DNA from: Hydractinia symbiolongicarpus
Taxonomy: Eukaryota; Cnidaria; Hydrozoa; Anthoathecata; Hydractiniidae
NCBI RefSeq assembly: GCF_029227915.1
Contig: NC_079883.1
Coordinates: 31,622,001-31,686,000, forward strand
Direction: 5' to 3'
DNA: 64,000 nt
In this document: one piece after another, positions 35,961-46,600 of the stretch
How the letters are laid out: every line of letters begins with the position of its first letter
Numbering within the stretch: the stretch's first letter is position 1
Made by a program: the position numbers and the translations under genes
The notes under the pieces: generated by a model
Told to the model about the DNA's origin: nothing
What the model saw: the letters and a program-made list of their open reading frames with translations, nothing else
The model's database searches: none

Positions 35961-38180
35961 TGGTGAAAAAATAATTTAAAAAATCGTTCGGGAAATGAGT
36001 TTACTCCCTGGGTACTTTCTTTGTATACATTCGACTATACGGGCCAAGCCCGGGATTTACGGGAAATCGCGGGATTTCGTTTGCCGGCGATTAAACCTCT
36101 TTCATTAAGCGTCTCATCAAAAATGAAAACATTTTTGAAAACTGCAAGTCTCATGCGTTTTAGTGGTGAAAAGATAATTTAAAAAATCGTTTTGGAAATG
36201 AGTTTACTCACAGGGTACTTTCTTTGTATACATTCGACTATACGGGCCAAGCCCGGGATTTACGGGAAATCGCGGGATTTCGTTTGCCGGCGATTAAACC
36301 TCTTTCATTAAGCGTCTCATCAAAAATGAAAACATTTTTGAAAACTGCAAGTCTCATGCGTTTTAGTGGTGAAAAGATAATTTAAAAAAACCGTTTTGGA
36401 AATGAGTTTACTCACAGGGTACTTTCTTTGTATACATTCGACTATACGGGCCAACCCCGATTTACGGGAAATCGCGGGTTTTCCTTTGCCGGCGATTAAA
36501 CCACTTTCATTAAGCGTCTCATCAAAAATGAAAACATTTCTGATAACTACAAGTCTCATGCGTTTTAGTGGTGAAAAAATAATTTAAAAAATCGTTCGGG
36601 AAATGAGTTTACTCCCTGGGTACTTTCTTTGTATACTTTTGACTATACGGGCCGAGTACGGATTTACGGGAAGTCGCGGGTTTTTGTTTGCCGGCAATTA
36701 AACTTCTTTTATTCAGCGTCTCATCAAAAATGAAAACATTTTTAAAAACTACAAGTCTCATGGCCTTTAGTGGTGAAATAGTAGTTTAAAAAATCGTTCG
36801 GGAAATCAGTTTACACCCTGGGTACTTTCTTTGTATACTTTTGCCTATACGGGCCGAGTCCGGGATTTACGGGAAGTCGCGGGTTGTCGTTTGTCGGCGA
36901 TTAAACTTCTTTTATTCAGCGTCTCATCAAAAATGAAAACATTTTTTAAAACTACAAGTCTCATGTGCTATAGTGGTGAAATAATAATTTAAAAAATCGT
37001 TCGGGAAATGAGTTTACTCCCTGGGTACTTTCTTTGTATACATTCGACTATACGGGCCAAGCCCGGGATTTACGGGAAATCGCGGGATTTAGTTTGCCGG
37101 CGATTAAACCTTCTTCATTAAGCGTCTGATCAAAAATGAAAACATTTTTGAAAACTGCAAGTCTCATGCGTTTTAGTGGTGAAAAGATAATTTAAAAAAT
37201 CGTTTTGGAAATGAGTTTACTCACAGGGTACTTTCTTTGTATACATTCGACTATACGGGCCAAGCTCGGGATTTACGGGAAATCGCGGGATTTCGTTTGC
37301 CGGCGATTAAACCTCTTTCATTAAGCGTCTCATCAAAAATGAAAACATTTTTGAAAACTGCAAGTCTCATGCGTTTTAGTGGTGAAAAGATAATTTAAAA
37401 AAACCGTTTTGGAAATGAGTTTACTCACAGGGTACTTTCTTTGTATACATTCGACTATACGGGCCAACCCCGATTTACGGGAAATCGCGGGTTTTCCTTT
37501 GCCGGCGATTAAACCACTTTCATTAAGCGTCTCATCAAAAATGAAAACATTTCTGATAACTACAAGTCTCATGCGTTTTAGTGGTGAAAAAATAATTTAA
37601 AAAATCGTTCGGGAAATGAGTTTACTCCCTGGGTACTTTCTTTGTATACTTTTGACTATACGGGCGGAGTACGGATTTACGGGAAGTCGCGGGTTTTTGT
37701 TTGCCGGCGATTAAACTTCTTTTACTCAGCGTCTCATCAAAAATGAAAACATTTTTAAAAACTACAAGTCTCATGGCCTTTAGTGGTGAAATAGTAGTTT
37801 AAAAAATCGTTCGGGAAATCAGTTTACACCCTGGGTACTTTCTTTGTATACTTTTGCCTATACGGGCCGAGTCCGGGATTTACGGGAAGTCGCGGGTTTT
37901 CGTTTGTCGGCGATTAAACTTCTTTTATTCAGCGTCTCATCAAAAATGAAAACATTTTTTAAAACTACAAGTCTGATGTGCTATAGTGGTGAAATAATAA
38001 TTTAAAAAATCGTTAGGGAAATGAGTTTACTCCCTGGGTACTTTCTTTGTATACTTTTGACTATACGGGCCGAGTCTGGATTTACGGGAAGTCGCGGGTT
38101 TTCGTTTGCCGGCGATTAAACCACTTTCATTAAGCGTCTCATCAAAAATGAAAACATTTCTGAAAACTACAAGTCTCATG
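35961..38180. repeat. Five-unit higher-order repeat 'gamma' (1,013 bp), two copies
   Basis: Two tandem copies share rare variants 1,013 bp apart. CCAACCCCGATTTACGGG lies near 36,446 and 37,459, preceded by TTTAAAAAAACCGTTTTGG in both; the GAAATAGTAGTTT unit with AAATCAGTTTAC and the CATGTGCTATAG unit also recur. The copies include CCACTTTCATTAAGC and TTTCTGATAACTAC. A partial third copy lies at about 39,410-40,200, 2,432 bp (12 units) from the second. The last unit of copy 2 has diverged (GTTAGGGAAATG, GAGTCTGG). Confidence 0.78.
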
Positions 38181-39410
38181 CGTTTTAGTGGTGAAAAAAT
38201 AATTTAAAAAATCGTTCGGGAAATGAGTTTACTCCCTGGGTACTTTCCTTGTATACTTTTGACTATACGGGCCGAGTCCGGGACTTACGGGAAATTGCAG
38301 GTTTTCGTTTGCCGGCGATTAAACTTCTTTTATTCAGCGTCTCATCAAAAATGAAAACATTTTTAAAAACTACAAGTCTCATGCGTTTTAGTGGTGAAAA
38401 AATAATTTAAAAAATCGTTCGGGAAATGAATTTACTCTCTGGGTACTTTCTTTGTATACTTTTGACTATACGGGCCGAGTCTGGCTTTACGGGAAATCGC
38501 AGGTTTTCGTTTGCCGGCGATTAAACTTCTTTTGTTCAGCGTCTCATCAAAAATGAAAACATTTTTAAAAACTACAAGTCTCATGCGTTTTAGTAGTGAA
38601 AAAATAATTTAAAAAATCGTTCGGAAAATGAGTTTACTCCCTGGGTACTGTCTTTGTATACTTTTGACTATGCGGGCCGAGTCCGGGACTTACGGGAAAT
38701 TGCAGGTTTTCGTTTGCCGGCGATTAAACTTCTTTTATTCAGCGTCTCATCAAAAATGAAAACATTTTTAAAAACTACAAGTCTCATGCGTTTTAGTGGT
38801 GAAAAAATAATTTAAAAAATCGTTCGGGAAATGAATTTACTCTCTGGGTACTTTCTTTGTATACTTTTGACTATACGGGCCGAGTCTGGCTTTACGGGAA
38901 ATCGCAGGTTTTCGTTTGCCGGCGATTAAACTTCTTTTGTTCAGCGTCTCATCAAAAATGAAAACATTTTTGAAAACTACAAGTCTCATGCGTTTTAGTA
39001 GTGAAAAAATAATTTAAAAAATCGTTCGGAAAATGAGTTTACTCCCTGGGTACTGTCTTTGTATACTTTTGACTATGCGGGCCGAGTCCGGGGTTTACGG
39101 GAAATGGCGGGTTTTCGTTTGCCGGCGATTAAACTTCTTTCATTAAGCGTCTCATCAAAAATGAAAACATTTTTGAAAACTGCAAGTCTCATGCGTTTTA
39201 GTGGTGAAAAGATAATTTAAAATAACCGTTTTGTAAATGAGTTTACTCACAGGGTACTTTCTTTGTATACATTCGACTATACGGACCAAGCCCGGGATTT
39301 ACGGGAAATCGCGGGTTTTCGTTTGCCGGCGATTAAACCACTTTCATTAAGCGTCTCATCAAAAATGAAAACATTTTTTAAAACTACAAGTCTCATGTGC
39401 TATAGTGGTG
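38181..39410. repeat. Satellite zone with a two-unit duplication (405 bp)
   Basis: The rare CTGGCTTTACGGG occurs at 38,481 and 38,886, an offset of 405 bp or two units. Both are preceded by GAATTTACTCTCTGGG and followed by TTTTAGTAGTGAAAA and TACTGTCTTTG units. A single anomalous unit with TTTAAAATAACCGTTTTG follows near 39,220. No gene is present. Confidence 0.75.
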
Positions 39411-40230
39411 AAATAATAATTTAAAAAATCGTTCGGGAAATGAGTTTACTCCCTGGGTACTTTCTTTGTATACATTCGACTATACTGGCCAAGCCCGGGA
39501 TTTACGGGAAATCGCGGGATTTAGTTTGCCGGCGATTAAACCTTCTTCATTAAGCGTCTCATCAAAAATGAAAACATTTTTCAAAACTGCAAGTCTCATG
39601 CGTTTTAGTGGTGAAAAGATAATTTAAAAAATCGTTTTGGAAATGAGTTTACTCACAGGGTACTTTCTTTGTATACATTCGACTATACGGGCCAAGCTCG
39701 GGATTTACGGGAAATCGCGGGATTTCGTTTGCCGGCGATTAAACCTCTTTCATTAAATGTCTCATCAAAAATGAAAACATTTTTGAAAACTGCAAGTCTC
39801 ATGCGTTTTAGTGGTGAAAAGATAATTTAAAAAAACCGTTTTGGAAATGAGTTTACTCACAGGGTACTTTCTTTGTATACATTCGACCATACGGGCCAAC
39901 CCCGATTTACGGGAAATCGCGAGTTTTCCTTTGCCGGCGATTAAACCACTTTCATTAAGCGTCTCATCAAAAATGAAAACATTTCTGATAACTACAAGTC
40001 TCATGCGTTTTAGTGGTGAAAAAATAATTTAAAAAATCGTTCGGGAAATGAGTTTACTCCGTGGGTACTTTCTTTGTATACTTTTGACTATACGGGCGGA
40101 GTACGGATTTACGGGAAGTCGCGGGTTTTTGTTTGCCGGCGATTAAACTTCTTTTATTCAGCGTCTCATCAAAAATGAAAACATTTTTAAAAACTACAAG
40201 TCTTATGCGTTTTAGTAGTGAAAAAATAAT
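39411..40230. repeat. Partial third copy of gamma
   Basis: This block repeats the CATTCGAC, TTTTGG, CCAACCCCG and GCGGAGTACGG units of the gamma repeat, 2,432 bp after the second copy. Private changes include CTATACTGGCC, CATTAAATGTCTC and CGACCATACGGG. It ends when units with TTTTAGTAGTG and ACTCACAGGG take over. Confidence 0.72.
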
Positions 40231-42275
40231 TTAAAAAATCGTTCTGGAAATGAGTTTACTCACAGGGTACTTTCTTTGTATACATTCGACTATACGGGCC
40301 AAGCCCGGGATTTACGGGAAATCGCGGGTTTTCGTTTGCCGGCGATTAAACTGCTTTTATTCAGCGTCTCATCAAAAATGAAAACATTCCTGAAAACTAC
40401 AAGTCTCATGCCTTTTAGTGGTGAAATAATAATTTAAAAAATCGTTTGAGAAATGAGTTTACTCCCTGGGTACTTTCTTTGTATACTTTTGACTATACGG
40501 GCCGAGTCCAGGATTTACGGGAAATCGCAGGTTTTCGTTTGCCGGCGATTAAACTTCTTTTATTCAGCGTCTCATCAAAAATGAAAACATTTTTAAAAAC
40601 TACAAGTATCATGCGTTTTAGTGGTGAAAAAGTAATTTGAAAAATCGTTCGGGAAATGAGTTTACTCACAGGGTACTTTCTTTGTATACATTCGACTATA
40701 CGTGCCAAGCCCGGATTTAGGGAAATCGCAGGTTTTCGTTTGCCGGCGACTAAACTTCTTTTATTCAGCGTCTCATCAAAAATGAAAACATTTTTAAAAA
40801 CTACAAGTCTCATGCGTTTTAGTGGTGAAAAAGTAATTTAAAAAATCGTTCGGGAAATGGGTTTACTCCCTGGGTACTTTCTTTGTATACTTTTGACTAT
40901 ACGGGCCAAGCAGGGATTTACGGGAAATCGCGGGTTTTCGTTTACCGGCGATTAAACTTCTTTTATTCAGCGTCTCATCAAAAATGAAAACATTTTTAAA
41001 AACTACAAGTCTTATGCGTTTTAGTAGTGAAAAAATAATTTAAAAAATCGTTCTGGAAATGAGTTTACTCACAGGGTACTTTCTTTGTATACATACGACT
41101 ATGCGTGCCCAGCCCGGGATTTAGGGAAATCGCAGGTTTTCGTTTGCCGGCGATTAAACTTCTTTTATTCAGCGTCTCATCAAAAATGAAAACATTTTTA
41201 AAAACTACAAGTCTGATGCGTTTTAGTGGAGAAAAAGTAATTTAAAAAATCGTTCTGGAAATGAGTTTACTCACAGGGTACTTTCTTTGTATACATTCGA
41301 CTATACGGGCCAAGCCCGGGATTTACGGGAAATAGCGGGTTTTCGTTTTCCGGCGATTAAACCTCTTTCATTAAGCGTCTCATCAAAAATGAAAACATTT
41401 TTGAAAACTACAAGTCTCATGCGTTTTAGTGGTGAAAAAGTAATTTAAAAAATCGTTCGGGAAATGAGTTAACTCACAGGGTACTTTCTTTGTATACATT
41501 CGACTATACGTGCCAAGCCCGGGATTTACGGGAAATCGCGGGTTTTCGTTTGCCGGCGATTAAACTGCTTTTATTCAGCGTCTCATCAAAAATGAAAACA
41601 TTCTTGAAAACTACAAGTCTTATGCGTTTTAGTGGTGAAAAAATAATTTAAAAAATCGTTCTGGAAATGAGTTTACTCACAGGATACTTTCTTTGTATAC
41701 ATTCGACTATACGGGCCAAGCCCGGGATTTACGGGAAATCGCGGGTTTTCGTTTGCCGGCGATTAAACTGCTTTTATTCAGCGTCTCATCAAAAATGAAA
41801 ACATTCTTGAAAACTACAAGTCTTATGCGTTTTAGTGGTGAAAAAATAATTTAAAAAATAGTTCTGGAAATGAGTTTACTCACAGGATACTTTCTTTGTA
41901 TACATTCGACTATACGGGCCAAGCCCGGGATTTACGGAAAATCGCGGGTTTTCGTTTGCCGGCGATTAAACTGCTTTTATTCAGCGTCTCATCAAAAATG
42001 AAAACATTCTTGAAAACTACAAGTCTCATGCCTTTTAGTGGTGAAATAATAATTTAAAAAAACGTTTGAGAAATGAGTTTACTCCATGGGTACTTTCTTT
42101 GTATACTTTTGACTATACGGGCCGAGTCCAGGATTTACGGGAAATCGCAGGTTTTCGTTTGCCGGCGATTAAACTTCTTTTATTCAGCGTCTCATCAAAA
42201 ATGAAAACATTTTTAAAAACTACAAGTATCATGCGTTTTAGTGGTGAAAAAGTAATTTGAAAAATCGTTCGGGAA

Positions 42276-42660
42276 ATGTGTTTACTCACAGGGTACTTTC
42301 TTTGTATACATTCGACTATACGTGCCAAGCCCGGATTTAGGAAAATCGCAGGTTTTCGTTTGCCGGCGATTAAACTTCTTTTATTCAGCGTCTCATCAAA
42401 AATGAAAACATTTTTAAAAACTACAAGTATCATGCGTTTTAGTGGTGAAAAAGTAATTTGAAAAAACGTTCGGGAAATGTGTTTACTCACAGGGTACTTT
42501 CTTTGTATACATTCGACTATACGTGCCAAGCCCGGATTTAGGAAAATCGCAGGTTTTCGTTTGCCGGCGACTAAACTTCTTTTATTCAGCGTCTCATCAA
42601 AAATGAAAACATTTTTAAAAACTACAAGTCTCATGCGTTTTAGTGGTGAAAAAGTAATTT
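42276..42660. repeat. Adjacent shortened units, 201-bp period
   Basis: Two adjacent units share TGTGTTTACTCACAGGG, CGTGCCAAGCC and GATTTAGGAAAATCGC; the last is shorter than the usual GATTTACGGGAAATCGC. The copies are 201 bp apart. Because 201 is a multiple of three, an open frame can continue from unit to unit here, which is rare in an array whose usual period is 202-203. This explains a minus-strand open frame of 173 codons at 42,113-42,634. It encodes three imperfect repeats and resembles no protein that I know; I do not regard it as a gene. Confidence 0.8.
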
Positions 42661-42723
42661 AAAAAATCGTTCGGGAAATGGGTTTACTCCCTGGGTACTT
42701 TCTTTGTATACTTTTGACTATAC

Positions 42724-42755
42724 GGGCCAAGCCGGGATTTACGGGAAATCGCGGG
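42724..42755 (+). other. Canonical G-quadruplex motif, loops 7-6-7
   Basis: In this unit the first spacer is shortened to seven bases (CCAAGCC). The four GGG runs at 42,724, 42,734, 42,743 and 42,753 therefore meet the G3/N1-7 rule. The formation is predicted from sequence only. Confidence 0.6.
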
Positions 42756-43600
42756 TTTTCGTTTACCGGCGATTAAACTTCTTTTATTCAGCGTCTCATC
42801 AAAAATGAAAACATTTTTAAAAACTACAAGTCTTATGCGTTTTAGTAGTGAAAAAATAATTTAAAAAATCGTTCTGGAAATGAGTTTACTCACAGGGTAC
42901 TTTCTTTGTATACATACGACTTTGCGTGCCCAGCCCGGGATTTAGGGAAATCGCAGGTTTTCGTTTGCCGGCGATTAAACTTCTTTTATTCAGCGTCTCA
43001 TCAAAAATGAAAACATTTTTAAAAACTACAAGTCTGATGCGTTTTAGTGGTGAAAAAATAATTTAAAAAATCGTTCTGGAAATGAGTTTACTCACAGGGT
43101 ACTTTCTTTGTATACATTCGACTATGCGGGCCAAGCCCGGGATTTACGGGAAATCGCGGGTTTTCGTTTTCCGGCGATTAAACCTCTTTCATTAAGCGTC
43201 TCATCAAAAATGAAAACATTTTTGAAAACTACAAGTCTCATGCGTTTTAGTGGTGAAAAAGTAATTTAAAAAATCGTTCGGGAAATGAGTTTACTCCCTG
43301 GGTACTTTCTTTGTATACTTTTGGCTATACGGGCCAAGCCGGGATTTACGGAAAATCGCGGGTTTTCGTTTACCGGCGATTAAACTTCTTTTAATCAGCG
43401 TCTCATCAAAAATGAAAACATTTTTAAAAACTACAAGTCTTATGCGTTTTAGTGGTGAAAAAATAATTTAAAAAATCGTTCTGGAAATGAGTTTACTCAC
43501 AGGGTACTTTCTTTGTATACATACGACTATGCGTGCCCAGCCCGGGATTTACGGGAAATCGCGGATTTTCGTTTGCCGGCGATTAAACTTCTTTTATTCA

Positions 43601-46600
43601 GCGTCCCATCAAATATGAAAATATTTTTGAAAACTACAAGTCTCATGCGTTTAGTGGTAAAAAAATAATATAAAAAATCGTTCGGGAAATGAGTTTACTC
43701 CCTGGGTACTTTCTTTGTATACTTTTGACTATACGGGCCAAGCCCGGGATTTACGGGAAATCTCGGGTTTTCGTTTGCCGGCGATTAAACTTCTTTTATT
43801 CAGTGTCTCATCAAAAATGAAAACATTTTTAAAAACTACAAGTCTTATGCGTTTTAGTGGTGAAAAAATAATTTAAAAAATCGTTCTGGAAATGAGTTTA
43901 CTCCCTGGGTACTTTCTTTGTATACTTTTGACTATACGGGCAGATTCCAGGATTTAGGGAAATCGCGGGTTTTCGTTTGCCGGCGATTAAACTGCTTTTA
44001 TTCAGCGTCTCATCAAAAATGAAAACATTTTTAAAAACTACAAGTCTTATGCGTTTTAGTGGTGAAAAAATAATTTAAAAAATCGTTCTGGAAATGAGTT
44101 AACTCACAGGGTACTTTCTTTGTATACATTTGACTATACGTGCCAAGCCCGGGATTTACGGGAAATCGCGGGTTTTCGTTTCCCGGCGATTAAACTGCTT
44201 TTATTCAGTGTCTCATCAAAAATGAAAAGATTCTTGAAAACTACAAGTCTCATGCGTTTTAGTGGTGAAATAATAATTTAAAAAATCGTTCTGGAAATGA
44301 GTTTACTCCCTGGGTACTTTCTTTGTATACTTTTGACTATACGGGCCGAGTCCAGGATTTACGGGAAATCGCAGGTTTTCGTTTGCCGGCGATTAAACTT
44401 CTTTTATTCAGCGTCTCATCAAAAATGAAAACATTTTTAAAAACTACAAGTCTTATGCGTTTAGTGGTAAAAAAATAATATAAAAAATCGTTCGGGAAAT
44501 GAGTTTACTCCCTGGGTACTTTCTTTGTATACTTTTGACTATACGGGCCAAGCCCGGGATTTACGGGAAATCTCGGGTTTTCGTTTGCCGGCGATTAAAC
44601 TTCTTTTATTCAGCGTCTCATCAAAAATGAAAACATTTTTGAAAACTACAAGTCTCATGCGTTTTAGTGGTGAAAAAATAATTTAAAAAATCGTTCGGGA
44701 AATGAGTTTACTCCCTGGGTACTTTGTTCTATACTTTTGACTATACGGGCCGAGTCCGGGATTTACGGGAAATCGCGGATTTTCGTTTGCCGGCGATTAA
44801 ACTTCTTTTATTCAGCGTCCCATCAAATATGAAAATATTTTTGAAAACTACAAGTCTCATGCGTTTAGTGGTAAAAAAATAATATAAAAAATCGTTCGGG
44901 AAATGAGTTTACTCCCTGGGTACTTTCTTTGTATACTTTTGACTATATGGGCCAAGCCCGGGATTTACGGGAAATCTCGGGTTTTCGTTTGCCGGCGATT
45001 AAACTTCTTTTATTCAGTGTCTCATCGAAAATGAAAACATTTTTAAAAACTACATGTCTTATGCGTTTAGTGGTAAAAAAATAATATAAAAAATCGTTCG
45101 GGAAATGAGTTTACTCCCTGGGTACTTTCTTTGTATACTTTTGACTATACGGGCCAAGCCCGGGATTTACGGGAAATCTCGGGTTTTCGTTTGCCGGCGA
45201 TTACACTTCTTTTATTCAGCGTCTCATCAAAAATGAAAACATTTTTGAAAACTACAAGTCTCATGCGTTTTAGTGGTGAAAAAATAATTTAAAAAATCGT
45301 TCGCGAAATGAGTTTACTCCCTGGGTACTTTGTTCTATACTTTTGACTATACGGGCCGAGTCCGGGATTTACGGGAAATCGCGGATTTTCGTTTGCCGGC
45401 GATTAAACTTCTTTTATTCAGCGTCCCATCAAATATGAAAATATTTTTGAAAACTACAAGTCTCATGCGTTTTAGTGGTGAAAAAATAATTTAAAAAATC
45501 GTTCGGGAAATGAGTTTACTCCCTGGGTACTTTGTTCTATACTTTTGACTATACGGGCCGAGTCCGGGATTTACGGGAAATCGCGGATTTTCGTTTGCCG
45601 GCGATTAAACTTCTTTTATTCAGCGTCCCATCAAATATGAATATATTTTTGAAAACTACAAGTCTCATGCGTTTAGTGGTAAAAAAATAATATAAAAAAT
45701 CGTTCGGGAAATGAGTTTACTCCCTGGGTACTTTCTTTGTATACTTTTGACTATATGGGCCAAGCCCGGGATTTACGGGAAATCTCGGGTTTTCGTTTGC
45801 CGGCGATTAAACTTCTTTTATTCAGCGTCTCATCGAAAATGAAAACATTTTTAAAAACTACATGTCTTATGCGTTTAGTGGTAAAAAAATAATATAAAAA
45901 ATCGTTCGGGAAATGAGTTTACTCCCTGGGTACTTTCTTTGTATACTTTTGACTATACGGGCCAAGCCCGGGATTTACGGGAAATCGGGGGTTTTCGTTT
46001 GCCGGCGATTAAACTTCTTTTATTCAGCGTCTCATCAAAAATGAAAACATTTTTGAAAACTACAAGTCTCATGCGTTTTAGTGGTGAAAAAATAATTTAA
46101 AAAATCGTTCGCGAAATGAGTTTACTCCCTTGGTACTTTGTTCTATACTTTTGACTATACGGGCCGAGTCCGGGATTTACGGGAAATCGCGGATTTTCGT
46201 TTGCCGGCGATTAAACTTCTTTTATTCAGCGTCCCATCAAATATGAAAATATTTTTGAAAACTACAAGTCTCATGCGTTTAGTGGTAAAAAAATAATATA
46301 AAAAATCGTTCGGGAAATGAGTTTACTCACTGGGTACTTTCTTTGTATACTTTTGACTATACGGGCCAAGCCCGGGATTTACGGGAAATCTCGGGTTTTC
46401 GTTTGCCGGCGATTAAACTTCTTTTATTCAGCGTCTCATCAAAAATGAAAGCATTTTTAAAAACTACAAGTCTTATGCGTTTTAGTGGTGAAAAAATAAT
46501 TTAAAAAATCGTTCGGGAAATGAGTTTATTCCCTGAGTACTTTCTTTGTATACTTTTGACTATACGGGCCAAGCCCGGGATTTACGGGAAATCGCGGGTT

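Larger units (their letters stand above)
40231..43600. repeat. Satellite zone with an eight-unit duplication
   Basis: A block from about 40,446 recurs at 42,066, an offset of 1,620 bp or eight units. The GCGTGCCCAGCC unit is at 41,105 and 42,926, an offset of 1,821 bp; the extra 201 bp is a one-unit duplication at about 42,276-42,660. A related GTGCCCAGCC unit follows at 43,533. Three neighbouring units near 41,530-42,000 share CTGCTTTTATTCAGC, and two of them share CACAGGATAC at 41,681 and 41,884. The last A-type tail of the window (CCTCTTTCATTAAGC) is at 43,183-43,197. Confidence 0.78.
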
